From an uncultured Flammeovirgaceae bacterium (GTDB lineage: Bacteria > Bacteroidota > Bacteroidia > Cytophagales > Cyclobacteriaceae): a stretch of 64,000 bases of DNA. Each line of letters starts with the position of its first letter. The stretch's first letter is position 1. Shown here piece by piece: positions 35,834 through 46,000 of this stretch. The position numbers and the translations under genes are program-made. The notes beneath the pieces were generated by a model, which did not search any database, had not been told where the DNA came from, and saw nothing but the letters and a program-made list of their open reading frames with translations. The stretch lies in the NCBI GenBank assembly GCA_937883755.1, contig CAKZYA010000058.1, positions 124,001 to 188,000 of the forward strand. The letters are read 5' to 3'.

Positions 35834-36942
35834 TTCGAGGCTTTTTCTCCTTCCGGATAAGTGAAAATATCAGCGTAAGCATCGCTTTCGTTCTTCTTTC
35901 GTCGGATTGCTGGGGCATCGTACACAACTAACAGTTTGCCATCTTCAGCCAGAGTAAGCCCTTCAGCCTTGTCTTTACCATATTGGGTTCTATGTCCTAA
36001 AGTAACATTGGCCAATCGCTCAATTTCATCATTGTACAACATAGATTCTTTAGTGTCAGGTAGGCCCTGCACAATTCGGTACAGAGCAATGGTTCCATCG
36101 CAATCCATCGTCGGCCCAGCCAAAATCAATAAATCGTCTTCCGCCACGGCTAATTCCCGGATGCCCATACCGTGCAGGTGTACAAAGTGTTTGCGGTAAT
36201 GCTTCCCCTTTTTGCCGATCTTCTTGAGTTTTAATGTTTTTTTGCTCTTCTGTTTTACCTGTATTTCCAGAATGATGGCCCAGCCCCGAAGTACTGGTCC
36301 GCGTAAGCCCAGAAAAATACGCTCGCCCACCACCGCAATGCCTTCAATATCCAGTCCATTATCTTTTCCCGGAATATCTATGAAGCTAGCAAAGTGCTTG
36401 TCTTTTGCTAGTTTCTTAGATAGCTGACTGTAATTTTCTTTAGCCTTCAGCTTAGCTGCTGTTAGTTTCTTCTTGGGTTGATTGGGGTCTGTACAGGATT
36501 TGTGCAGTTGATATTCTCCGGTCTTGGGATCTTCCACTATGGGAATACGGGCAATTGTGTATCGATTCTGATCAATCTTGAGCTTACTTAAACGCTTAAT
36601 TCTTTTTTTCACCGACTCTTCTCGGTCATCGGGCTTGTCTCGCTTGCTACTGTGCGAACCAGCAATCCAAAGGTATTTGCCGTCGTAAGCTAGCCCTTCA
36701 ATATCCACTTCATCTTTGCCAGCGGGTAAATCAATATAGTCAGTAAGTGGAAAGCTTTGGTGCTCCTTGTAGGTGCTTCTTACTCGTTTTAAACGTTCCA
36801 GACTATGCCCTTCATCAAACGCTAACCACAAATAATCTCCCGTGCGAACAACTGAAGAAAGCTCTTCCCGAATTTTCTTTCCAGTGTTATGCAAGGAATC
36901 ATCCAGAACCAGCAGGCGTTGGTGCGATTTTTTGTAATTCAT
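35830..36942 (-). CDS. DUF3616 domain protein
   Basis: 370 residues, no signal peptide, predicted beta-propeller-like (repeats IEGLAYDGKYLWIAGSH, LDIEGIAVVGERIFLGLRGP, ELAVAEDDLLILAGP, AEGLTLAEDGKLLVVYD). This matches DUF3616. Function unknown; the repeats suggest a ligand-binding or phosphodiester-type propeller. It sits between ruvC (one-base gap) and the potassium channel (4-bp overlap), so all three minus-strand genes probably share a transcript. Confidence 0.78.
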   Translation of the reverse strand: MNYKKSHQRLLVLDDSLHNTGKKIREELSSVVRTGDYLWLAFDEGHSLERLKRVRSTYKEHQSFPLTDYIDLPAGKDEVDIEGLAYDGKYLWIAGSHSSKRDKPDDREESVKKRIKRLSKLKIDQNRYTIARIPIVEDPKTGEYQLHKSCTDPNQPKKKLTAAKLKAKENYSQLSKKLAKDKHFASFIDIPGKDNGLDIEGIAVVGERIFLGLRGPVLRGWAIILEIQVKQKSKKTLKLKKIGKKGKHYRKHFVHLHGMGIRELAVAEDDLLILAGPTMDCDGTIALYRIVQGLPDTKESMLYNDEIERLANVTLGHRTQYGKDKAEGLTLAEDGKLLVVYDAPAIRRKKNESDAYADIFTYPEGEKASK

Positions 36943-36943
36943 A

Positions 36944-37531
36944 CTAAGATTTTACCCGCTCGGGGTTATCCGCCACAAAGGCTTTCCAGCTTTTGTTATG
37001 CCGAATGGGCGAAGATTTCTGATAGTGATGACAGAGAGCTACGGCTAAAGCATCAGTAGCATCGTTAAGCTGGTTTTCTTGTAATAAAGGATTATTTGTG
37101 TCCAACAGACTCGCCAGCATCTTGGAAACCTGTTCTTTAGAAGCATTTCCGTTACCAGTCACCGACTGCTTTACTTTTCGCGGAGCATACTCAGTTACCG
37201 GAATTTGCCGACTCAGTGCAGCGGCCATCGCCACTCCCTGGGCACGACCTAGCTTGAGCATAGATTGCACGTTTTTGCTATAAAACGGGGCTTCCAACGC
37301 CATTTCATCTGGATGATACTCATCAATTAGTCCCGTAATTCGGTCGAAAATTTTCTGAAGCTTGGTCTGATACTGCGCGTACTTTCGGAGGTGAATAATG
37401 CCGTACTGCATCAGCGTAATGATTGCTGGGCGAGGCGGAGAACTTCGTATACAAATCACTCCGTAACCCATTTCGTTAGTCCCTGGATCAATGCCTAGAA
37501 TGATTTTTTCGCTATCGGTTCGCTGAGCCAT
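36944..37531 (-). CDS. ruvC: Crossover junction endodeoxyribonuclease RuvC
   Basis: 195 residues from ATG 37531, which precedes the family start ([17 protein letters not shown]); two upstream ATGs (37552, 37579) would add a non-conserved tail. Catalytic acidic residues lie in GIDPGT, in [10 protein letters not shown], and in [14 protein letters not shown]. RuvC cuts Holliday junctions with RuvAB during recombination. It heads a minus-strand operon with the DUF3616 and channel genes. ruvA/ruvB are not nearby. Confidence 0.95.
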   Translation of the reverse strand: MAQRTDSEKIILGIDPGTNEMGYGVICIRSSPPRPAIITLMQYGIIHLRKYAQYQTKLQKIFDRITGLIDEYHPDEMALEAPFYSKNVQSMLKLGRAQGVAMAAALSRQIPVTEYAPRKVKQSVTGNGNASKEQVSKMLASLLDTNNPLLQENQLNDATDALAVALCHHYQKSSPIRHNKSWKAFVADNPERVKS

Positions 37532-37636
37532 AGCTGGTTTGGTGTTGGTCATCGCTACTAAATATAGAGATTCTGCCAAGGTTTCAAAAACAAAGGTAAT
37601 ACTTCCCTAAACTTTCTACCTTTACGGCTATTATCT

Positions 37637-38800
37637 ATGGAGATTATTTTTGCCATTTTCGTACTGGTTTACTGCCTGCTGATTGTCCGGTTTAACTACC
37701 ACTGGTTACAAATTCCGGTGTTTCACCCTCAGCCAGCAAAGTTTTCCGCCCAAACTCCCCGGGTGTCAGTAATAATTCCAGTACGCAATGAAGCCCCGCA
37801 TATTGTATCGTTACTTCATGATTTGGAGCAACAACGGATTAGGGATGAACAATTGCTTCCTAAAAAGAACTGGGAAGTAATAGTCGTAGATGATTCCTCG
37901 GAAGACGATACGGTAGCTTTGGTTCAGGAATTTATCAATCAAAAGCGATTACCATTAAAATTAATTTCATCAGATGCTCACATAGGAAATCGCTCGCCGA
38001 AAAAGCAAGCCATTTGGAAAGGGGTTCAGGCTTCGCAGGGTGACTACATTATTACAACCGATGGTGATTGTCGGGTTGGTTCGTATTGGCTGCTCACTTG
38101 GTTCCAGTTTTTGGAGCAAAATCAGCCCGCCCTAGTGGCCGGAGGAGTTACTTTTCATCAAGAGGAGTCATGGTTTCAGCAACTGCAAATAGTAGAGTTT
38201 GCTAGTCTGATTGGTATGAGTGCAGCCAGTATTCAAGCCGGACAGCCTCTAACTTGCAACGGAGCCAACTTGGGGTTTTCTCGTGAAGCCTTTAACGAGG
38301 TGGGTGGTTACCAGGGGCACTGGCATGTTCCTTCTGGGGATGATGAATTTTTACTTCATGCTATTTTTAAACGCTTTCCTGAGCAAGTTTTTTTTCTCAA
38401 AAGCCCAACGGCAGTAGTAAAAACCTACGCTAAGAAAACCGGAGCTGAGTTTATTCAGCAACGCAAACGCTGGGTAGGAAAATGGAAGCTGCACCGGGAA
38501 GCGCAGATTGTTCTTTTATCCTTATTGGTTTTTGCGTTTCACGTTTGTTTTCTTTCAGGCTTAGTCTACTTCATCGGCTGGGCTAAATTAGACTACTGGC
38601 TGGCGGGATTGCTACTTCTGAAAATCGGGGTAGAGTGGTTTTTTTTGAAATCAGTGTTACGGTTTTTGAAGAAAAAGGGAAGCTTGCTGAACCTTTTGCC
38701 TCTCCAACTGCTTTATTCGGCATATTTTGTGCTTATTGGGCTAATTGCAAGTGGAGGTGGGTATACCTGGAAAGATCGAAAACACCATCACCATGAGTGA
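37637..38800 (+). CDS. Family 2 glycosyltransferase, membrane
   Basis: 387 residues. N-terminal helix (about 1-20), GT-A core with VIIPVRNEAPHI, VIVVDDSSEDDT, TDGDCRV (DxD-type metal site), GDDEF, and QQRKRWVGKW (QxxRW motif), then three C-terminal helices (about 290-380). The QxxRW motif points to a processive or lipid-linked hexosyl transferase at the inner membrane. A TACCTTTA element at 37617-37624 could be its -7 box. Acceptor unknown. Confidence 0.87.
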   Translation: MEIIFAIFVLVYCLLIVRFNYHWLQIPVFHPQPAKFSAQTPRVSVIIPVRNEAPHIVSLLHDLEQQRIRDEQLLPKKNWEVIVVDDSSEDDTVALVQEFINQKRLPLKLISSDAHIGNRSPKKQAIWKGVQASQGDYIITTDGDCRVGSYWLLTWFQFLEQNQPALVAGGVTFHQEESWFQQLQIVEFASLIGMSAASIQAGQPLTCNGANLGFSREAFNEVGGYQGHWHVPSGDDEFLLHAIFKRFPEQVFFLKSPTAVVKTYAKKTGAEFIQQRKRWVGKWKLHREAQIVLLSLLVFAFHVCFLSGLVYFIGWAKLDYWLAGLLLLKIGVEWFFLKSVLRFLKKKGSLLNLLPLQLLYSAYFVLIGLIASGGGYTWKDRKHHHHE

Positions 38801-39047
38801 CGAAGAATTTGACGTACTAGATGAACTATATTTCGTCATTTCTTTTGAAGAACTGATGGAGGCGATTGATATGCACGAACAGATGTTGTTTCAGGTACTA
38901 AAAGATCTTCTGGAGAAAGGTTGGATTCGGTGTTATCGTAACCACTCGGAAGAATTACTTCCCCACGAAGCCAATTTTAGTCGTTTTTATCGAGAATATC
39001 ACTACTTAGCTACCAAAGCGGGATTATTAGCCCACAACGGACGCTAG
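38793..39047 (+). CDS. Small winged-helix-like protein, unknown function
   Basis: 84 residues from ATG 38793, overlapping the glycosyltransferase stop by 8 bp. It is an all-helical acidic N-terminus (SDEEFDVLDELYFVI) followed by LLEKGWIRCYRNHSEE, a pattern that looks like a short winged helix. No named family. Overlap with the preceding gene implies translational coupling. Similar small proteins are found in this position in Cytophagales as far as I recall. Confidence 0.55.
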   Translation: MSDEEFDVLDELYFVISFEELMEAIDMHEQMLFQVLKDLLEKGWIRCYRNHSEELLPHEANFSRFYREYHYLATKAGLLAHNGR

Positions 39048-39084
39048 CACATACTTTTCATTCATTAGCAACTGCAAATTTAGT

Positions 39085-40371
39085 ATGGTCATTGATCGAT
39101 CTGTGCCCCCACCATCTCAACCTATTAGTCATGTTCACTTAGCTGAAGCTAAGACCCACTATCTCAGTAATGGCGTGCCTGTGCACTATATCAACGCGGG
39201 AAAAGAGCCAGTAGTGGGTATCGAACTTCTATTACCTCTTGCCGGAATAAAGCACGAACCAGAATCAGGTATCGGCTTTTTCACTATGAAGATGCTGGCT
39301 GAAGGTACTCAGCGACGCACAGCATACGCGATATCTAATTTCGTGGATTCTTACGGAGCCTTTTTACAACTCAACTCGGGGTTAGACTATGCTTCTATTG
39401 AGATTTATACGCTAAAGAAATATACTGATGCCTTATTGTCGCTACTGGTAGAGCTACTAACTGAAGCTACATTTCCTACCGATGAATTGGAGAAACTGAA
39501 AACTATTCAGGGGCAAAAGATTCGGGTCAGCAATGAGAAAACCAGTGTTGTCGCTTCCAAAAAAATGCGAGCAGTATTGTTTGGAGAGAATCAAGCCTAC
39601 GGGAAAAGTTTAACTGAAGAAGGAGTAAGCTCAATAATTCAGTCTGCTTTAATAGATTTTTACCAAACTAAAGTTGCAGCTAACTGGGAAATTGTAATCT
39701 CCGGACAAGTTGACGATGAAATTCTTGGTTTACTGGAGAAGCACATTGGCACGCTAACCGTTGATCGTCAGAAACCGCTTCATCAATCTGGAGTGTGGGA
39801 TTATACTTCAGTGGAGAAAAAGCACCTCGAGCCACGTCCTGATAACTTACAATCTTCCATCCGGGTGGGAATGCCATTGTTCACTAAAGATCATCCTGAT
39901 GCTATCCCAATGCGGATACTCAATACTGTACTCGGGGGGTACTTTGGTTCTCGCTTGATGAAGAATATCCGGGAAGAAAAGGGACTGACCTATGGTATCT
40001 ACTCCAGCGTAGTCAGTCTTCAAGAAGCCGGATATCTGGTAATTGGTACAGATGTGAAAAAAGAGCGTACGCAAGCGGCCTTAACCGAGATATACCGTGA
40101 AATAGCCATTTTACGCGATCAACCAATAGACAGTATTGAGCTAAATACTGTAAAAAACTACATGGCTGGAAGATTGCTCACTTCCGTCGATACCCCCTTC
40201 GCTTTAGCAGAAAAGTTTAAGAGTATCTATTTATATAACCTAAACTACACCTACTTTCAAGATTATTTGAAGATGCTTCAGGAGGTAACCCCCGGGGTTA
40301 TACAAGAGCTAGCTCAACAGTATTTTCAAGAAGAAAACTGGTTTGAAGTAGTCGTAGGTAATTATTTTTAA
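39085..40371 (+). CDS. M16 (insulinase-like) peptidase-family protein lacking the zinc motif
   Basis: 428 residues with the two M16 half-domains. Where catalytic members have HxxEH, this protein has FFTMK (residues 65-69, aligned by the following MLAEGT). The second-subunit motif is kept: NIREEKGLTYGIYSSV near 294-309, with the Arg/Tyr pair that completes the active site of the partner. This is the pattern of the non-catalytic subunit of heterodimeric M16 proteases (as in alpha-MPP). The usual catalytic partner gene is not adjacent. No signal peptide. Confidence 0.88.
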   Translation: MVIDRSVPPPSQPISHVHLAEAKTHYLSNGVPVHYINAGKEPVVGIELLLPLAGIKHEPESGIGFFTMKMLAEGTQRRTAYAISNFVDSYGAFLQLNSGLDYASIEIYTLKKYTDALLSLLVELLTEATFPTDELEKLKTIQGQKIRVSNEKTSVVASKKMRAVLFGENQAYGKSLTEEGVSSIIQSALIDFYQTKVAANWEIVISGQVDDEILGLLEKHIGTLTVDRQKPLHQSGVWDYTSVEKKHLEPRPDNLQSSIRVGMPLFTKDHPDAIPMRILNTVLGGYFGSRLMKNIREEKGLTYGIYSSVVSLQEAGYLVIGTDVKKERTQAALTEIYREIAILRDQPIDSIELNTVKNYMAGRLLTSVDTPFALAEKFKSIYLYNLNYTYFQDYLKMLQEVTPGVIQELAQQYFQEENWFEVVVGNYF

Positions 40372-40658
40372 TCATTTAAGGAGTAATTAGCCTAGAGGGG
40401 GTAATGAAAGTAGATGGTTGTTATCTTAGGAACTTGGTAGCACAAGTCACTAATTTCCTTCTCTTCTCTTACTTTGTAAAGATTTCCCTCCACCCGATAC
40501 CCTAATTCTTATTTTCCGAACTGCCGTTTCATTTTATTACACTTCCCGCGGAGTAGGGGAAACTCGAATATTCTTATTGTACGCTTTTTTTGAATTATTT
40601 TTGAAATAGCTACTTGTGAAAAGTGCTTATTCTATGATTCAAAATAGGTGTAATAGCG
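40372..40658. other. Intergenic region before the signalling operon
   Basis: 287 bp with no gene. Its one supported signal is a promoter-like pair near the end (see 40577-40603). I saw no hairpin followed by a T-run, so the M16 gene has no obvious terminator here. Confidence 0.4.
40577..40603 (+). promoter_or_regulatory. Candidate promoter of the CheR-Sia signalling operon
   Basis: TATTTTTG at 40596-40603 fits TAnnTTTG exactly; TTG at 40577-40579 lies 16 bp upstream, slightly closer than the usual 19. The start of transcription would be near 40610 and the leader about 50 nt long. No other promoter-like element of comparable quality was noticed before the terminator at 52246. Confidence 0.45.
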
Positions 40659-41540
40659 ATGATCCAAAGCCAGAAAGCCACATTTGACATTCAGCAGTCG
40701 TCTGGAAGTAAGAAGAACGTAGAGGTAGAGATAGCTGATCTGCGAAAAATAACCGAAGTGGTAAAGAACCGCTACGGTTATGACTTTTCAGATTACGCCA
40801 AATCTTCTTTCCGAAGGCGAATCCAGCGAGTTATTGAAATGTTCCAGTTCAACTCTGTTCAGGAAGTAATTAATAGGCTAGAAAACGACAGTTCATTTAT
40901 TGAGACATTCTTGGCAGAAATTACTGTCAATGTTACTGAAATGTTTCGTGATCCTTCTTTTTGGCGAGAAGCCCGAGATCACATTATCCCTAACCTCTTT
41001 CTCAACCATGACACAGTAAATATATGGCACGCTGGCTGTTCTTCAGGAGAAGAGGTAATGAGCATGTGTATTATGCTTAAAGAAATGGATATCCTCCATA
41101 AGGCTAATATAATTGCTACTGACATTGATAAGCCAATACTGGAAAAAGCTAAGCAGAGTAGGGTTCCTATAAAGAATATGGCACTTAATGAAAAGAACTA
41201 TATTCGATATCAGGGGCAAAAGACACTGAGCCATTATTACGAGGAGAAAGACGGAATGGCAATTCTTGATCCAACATTATTTGCGGGAGTATCCTACCGT
41301 AATTTTGATCTGGTAAAAGGGGAGGTCTTCAACAAATTTGACCTGATCCTTTGCCGAAATGTGATGATTTACTTCAACCAAAATCTGCAAAATCGCGTAC
41401 TGAAAAAGCTTCATGAGAGCTTGTTTAAGTACAGTTATCTGGCTATTGGCTCAAAAGAATCGTTGATCTGGTGCGAAATAGCTAGCAACTTTATTATCGT
41501 TAATAATGAAGAAAAAGTTTACAAAAAAATCAAAGACTAG
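40659..41540 (+). CDS. cheR: CheR-type protein-glutamate methyltransferase
   Basis: 293 residues. N-terminal CheR helical domain (about 22-75, SSFRRRIQRVIEMFQF), TEMFRDP motif, SAM-binding IWHAGCSSGEEVMSM (about 120-134), IIATDIDKPILEKA, and LILCRNVMIYFN near 230. It methylates glutamates on chemoreceptor-like proteins. It opens a nine-gene unit together with a CheB and a Cache/HAMP receptor; there is no cheA, cheW or methyl-accepting domain in the window. Thus the methylation target is uncertain. Stop 23 bp before cheB. Confidence 0.9.
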   Translation: MIQSQKATFDIQQSSGSKKNVEVEIADLRKITEVVKNRYGYDFSDYAKSSFRRRIQRVIEMFQFNSVQEVINRLENDSSFIETFLAEITVNVTEMFRDPSFWREARDHIIPNLFLNHDTVNIWHAGCSSGEEVMSMCIMLKEMDILHKANIIATDIDKPILEKAKQSRVPIKNMALNEKNYIRYQGQKTLSHYYEEKDGMAILDPTLFAGVSYRNFDLVKGEVFNKFDLILCRNVMIYFNQNLQNRVLKKLHESLFKYSYLAIGSKESLIWCEIASNFIIVNNEEKVYKKIKD

Positions 41541-41563
41541 CAGGAGGCAGAATCCAGTTAGCT

Positions 41564-42157
41564 ATGAGCAAATTTAAAGTTAATAATAAATATAAGGCCG
41601 TATTAATCGGCGGCTCAGCCGGGAGTTTCCAAGGGGTGACACGTATACTGTCAACGATCCCGAAAGACTTTGCCTTACCTATTATCATGTGTCTGCATCG
41701 TTTGAAGCACGTACGTCATGGTTTCGAGGAGGCTCTGTCAATCAAAAGCTCTAAGCCAGTAACTGAGCCTTGTGACAAAGAAAGTATTAAAAAAGGAGGC
41801 GTATATCTAGCACCTTCTAATTACCATATGTCCATTGAGTTGGGCAACACATTTTCATTATCTACTGAGGCTGCAATTAATAATTCCCGGCCGGCTATTG
41901 ATGTAACATTAGATACTGCCTCTTATGCTTACCGACAAAAATTAGTAGGAATTCTGCTTTCGGGGGCGAATAAAGACGGGGCATCAGGAATGATGAGAAT
42001 TAAGGAGCGAGGAGGATTGACTATCGTACAAGATCCTGAAGAATGTATGATCGATACTATGCCAACAGCTGCCATGAGCCTGACGACGATTGACTATGTA
42101 CTAAGAGTAGATCAGATCATTGAGTTTTTACTAGAGTTAGACCAACAATATCGATAA
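41564..42157 (+). CDS. cheB: Stand-alone CheB-type methylesterase
   Basis: 197 residues, only the esterase domain, no receiver domain. Catalytic triad candidates are Ser in GGSAGS, His in CLHR and Asp in ANKDGASGM; LSGANKDGASGM replaces the usual GMGxDGAxG. It would remove methyl groups (or deamidate) added by the preceding CheR. Lack of a receiver domain means its activity is not set by CheA phosphorylation. Ends 4 bp before the GAF protein gene. Confidence 0.88.
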   Translation: MSKFKVNNKYKAVLIGGSAGSFQGVTRILSTIPKDFALPIIMCLHRLKHVRHGFEEALSIKSSKPVTEPCDKESIKKGGVYLAPSNYHMSIELGNTFSLSTEAAINNSRPAIDVTLDTASYAYRQKLVGILLSGANKDGASGMMRIKERGGLTIVQDPEECMIDTMPTAAMSLTTIDYVLRVDQIIEFLLELDQQYR

Positions 42158-42161
42158 TATT

Positions 42162-42983
42162 ATGCAAACATCTACCAATATAATCAAATGGGTTGTGATA
42201 GCTGCCTTTATTATAGCAGCTGGAGTCACAACCTATTTGCTATTTCAGTTACCGAGCCTGTTACCTCTTTATTCACCAGCGCTTGATATATCAATAGTTG
42301 AACAGCTAAATCCCTTACTATACCAGGTATATGTGGCCGTAGGGGCAACCATCTTGTTAGGCTTAGGTGTTATTACAGTTTTGATTAGCTCTCAAGGCCA
42401 GCACAGTAGCCAAATAGCTGAGTTCCGAATGTCTGAGCAACAGTCAATTGATTCTGAAGAAGAATCAAGGGAAGGTAAGGCTGACGAGTTCTATTTAGGG
42501 GATGCAGAAGAACTATTATCTTCTAATGATGCGAAAGAAACCGTATTCAGTAAAGCACTATCGCAAGTATGTGAAGCGCTAGAAGCAAGCCAAGGTGCGG
42601 TATATCAAATAATTGAAGAGGAAGAAAGTAAAGCATTAGAGCTGTTTGCTACCTATGCTTACCACATTCCTGAGGGAGATACTCTATCTTTTCGTTGGGG
42701 TGAAGGCCTCGTAGGGCAATCAGCCAAAGAAGGAAAGGTATTTAATATTGATTCTGTGCCAGAGGGGTACATAAAGATATTCTCTGGGCTTGGTAAAGCA
42801 ACACCCAAGCATTTACTTTTTCTCCCAATGAAAGAAGGTGAAGAAGTGGTAGGTATGCTAGAACTGTCTTCTTTTAAGCAGTTTCAAGGTAACCACGTAA
42901 TGGCTCTGGAACAGTACTTCGGAAAATTAGCACTAAAACTGTCAAATAATGACAATGTAAGTTTGGAAGCAGCTAAATCATAA
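42162..42983 (+). CDS. Membrane-anchored GAF-domain protein
   Basis: 273 residues. Two membrane helices (about 7-28 and 51-75) form a short hairpin, followed by an acidic linker (about 80-120) and one GAF domain (about 120-262). The GAF domain resembles that of the large phosphatase next door: WGEGLVGQSA against FAEGLVGQAA, and PKHLLFLPM against PESLLIVPL. There is no output domain, so it is a sensor or scaffold. It begins 4 bp after cheB. Ligand unknown. Confidence 0.8.
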   Translation: MQTSTNIIKWVVIAAFIIAAGVTTYLLFQLPSLLPLYSPALDISIVEQLNPLLYQVYVAVGATILLGLGVITVLISSQGQHSSQIAEFRMSEQQSIDSEEESREGKADEFYLGDAEELLSSNDAKETVFSKALSQVCEALEASQGAVYQIIEEEESKALELFATYAYHIPEGDTLSFRWGEGLVGQSAKEGKVFNIDSVPEGYIKIFSGLGKATPKHLLFLPMKEGEEVVGMLELSSFKQFQGNHVMALEQYFGKLALKLSNNDNVSLEAAKS

Positions 42984-43075
42984 AATATTTATCCAGTTGT
43001 TGCAATTTGCAAGCAAGCCAAACAAGATAAATCCGAGTATCATTTTTAGTGAAAATAATAATTTGGTAAGAGGAT

Positions 43076-46000
43076 ATGCTGAAAAGAATTAAAATAGGAA
43101 GTAAAATCACAGCATTAGTATTGTTGCTGACTGCACTAGCCGTAGTCGCAATCAGTATTATCACTTATCATGTGGCTGAACAGTTACTTGAGAAGCAATA
43201 TGCCGAAAAGCTACAATCAATTAACAGTTACAAGAAAAGCCAGATAGAGAATTACTTTCAGCGAATCACTTCTGAGCTAACACTCTTGAAGATTGCACCA
43301 GGAGAAAGTGAAGAAGGTGAGGAAGTAGAAGAAGAAGGCTCTACTGACATGTTCAGCCTAGATGGTATGGGGATGGGGTTAGGAGCGATGGATGAAACAG
43401 CCAGTGCTGAAAGTACGTCCTCTGTCAATGCCGATCAGGTTCAAGATATACTATCCCGAGAGCCAAGTATCGCCAGCATTTCTTTAGTTTCGCTTCAAGG
43501 CGACATTCTGTTCACTAGCGATAACTCTAACGCTAATCAGCAACCTGGCGAAGCTTTCTATGATCCGGACGGTAAGACTATTAAAAATGCTCAGAAGAGT
43601 ACTTATACTAGCCGTATCTTTAAGGAAAATGATAAATATTTTTCCTTAGTAGGGCAAATTATTAATGATAGCAGTCAATTAGCTATTGCCAAAATAGATG
43701 TTTCAAGGCTATTTGCGATCATCCATGATTCTACCAACTTGGGTGATTACGGGGAATCATTTCTAGTAGAAGCTACCAACAATGAAGTAACCTATATTAA
43801 CGGAGCTAGACTTACAGGTAGTGAGCCACTATCGCTTCAGACTACAGTCGGAAGCACCAGCCAGCAGGCTGCCCAACGGGCGGTGGGTGAAGGTTCAACT
43901 GACGGCTATATCCATGATATAGATTATCGTGGTGAGCCTACCTTAGCTGCGTGGGACAATCTTCCTGCTCAGCAATGGGGTATTATTTCTAAGGTTGACC
44001 AAACAGCCTTGCAAAGTCAGTTGAGTCCATTACTCTTTCGCTCAGTTATAGCGGGAAGTGTTTTACTGCTACTAGCACTAGTAGCCTCAATATTACTTTC
44101 CCGAATATTAACATCAGCCTTACTATCATTAAAGGCTACACTTCAAATGTTAAGTGAAGGAATTTTGCCTGAGCGAGTTGATAAAAAAAGTGACGACGAA
44201 ATTGGGCAAATGGCTGGAACTACGGCTAAAGTGGTAGAAACGCTTCAGAACACTGCTTCTTTTGCTCATCAAATTGGGGCTGGTGAGTTAAATGCTTCAT
44301 TTCAGCCAGTGAGTGAGAAAGATACGCTGGGTAATGCATTAATCAATATGCGTAATAATATCCAGAACGCAGAGAAGCGAGATGATGAACGGAATTGGAT
44401 TGTGACTGGTGTGGCTGAGATCGGGGAGATTCTCCGCTCGCATGATCAGATTGATCAGTTAGGCGATGCAGTAGTTGCATACGTATGTCAGAAGATTGGA
44501 GCCGTTCAGGGAGCTTTTTACGTGGTGAATGATGAAAATGGCGATGGTGGTGACGCAGTCATTGAGATGAAAGCTAGCTATGCTTACAATAAAAAGAAGT
44601 ATCTTAAAAATACCTTTAAGTTTGCGGAAGGGTTAGTGGGGCAGGCAGCTATCGAGCAAGACACACTCTTGAGAACAGAGATTCCTTACGATTACGTGAC
44701 TGTCACCTCAGGTCTCTTGGGCGACCAGCGACCTGAATCATTATTAATTGTACCGCTAATTACAAATGAGCACGTATACGGAGTATTAGAGTTTGCTGCT
44801 TTTGAGAAGTTCAGCAGCCGGGATGTGAAATTTGTGGAGGAAATTAGTTTGATTACAGCTCGAACGGTGTTCAATATCAAAGTAAATGAAAGAACCCGCA
44901 AGTTGTTAGAGGAGTCTCAAGAGATGAGTAATGAATTGCAGGAGCAGCAAGAGATTCTTCAGCAGAACGCAGAAGAGATGCAGGCTACCCAAGAAGAGTT
45001 ACAGCGAACAAACAAAGAACTTGAAGAACAGATTCAGGAGGTAGAGCGTACACAGAACCGCATGACTTCCTTGCTGGAAAATGCCTCAGAGGTAGTGACC
45101 ATCTACGAAGAAAATCAACTGATCCGTTATATCAGTCCTTCGGTACAGCGGATTTTTGGGTATACTCAAGAGGAACTCATTGGGCACAGCGACCTAGAGC
45201 ATATTTTAGAAGAGGGGCAGAAAACGTTTTTAGATATGTTCTCGGCACTCATAAAAAATCCTCGGGAATCGGTCACTGTCCAGTATCTCTATAATACGAA
45301 AGATCGTGGGGAGGTGTGGGTAGAAACTACAGGTACAAACTTACTAGAAGATCCGGCTGTGCAGGGGGTTATATTGAACTCTCGGGATATTACTGAGCGG
45401 AAACGGGCTGAACAGGAAGAACGCATGCGAAGTAAGATGCAGGCGCTTTCCGAAAATTCTCCAGATTTGATTACTCGGGTAGATAAAGAAGGCACATTCT
45501 TCTACATCAACCCGACTATCGAGACGTATACCGGACATGCTCCTTCTGAGTTCTTAAATAAGCGCGTAGATGAGTCAAGATTTGCTCCTTCGGTAGTAGA
45601 TGAATGGCTAAAAATACTGAATGAAGTCAGCAGTTCGGAAAAAACTGTAGCCAAGGAAATTGATTTCCCTTCTCAGTTAGGTGATCGGGTGATGAATATC
45701 AACGCTATACCTGAATTTGACGAAGAAGAGCATCTAGAGTCAGTGCTGGTAGTGTCGCATGATATTACTGAACGTAAGCAGATTGAGCGGGAAATCCAGA
45801 ACAAGAATAAAAAGATTAACGATAGTATTAATTATGCTCGTCGTATTCAGGGAGCTATTTTGCCTGATAATCAAATCATCAAGCAGATATTCCCCGAGTC
45901 GTTTATTTATTATAAAGCTCGTGATGTAGTTAGTGGCGATTTCCCCTGGTTTATGCAGCGGGGTGAAGACACTTTCATTGCAGCAGTAGATTGTACCGGG

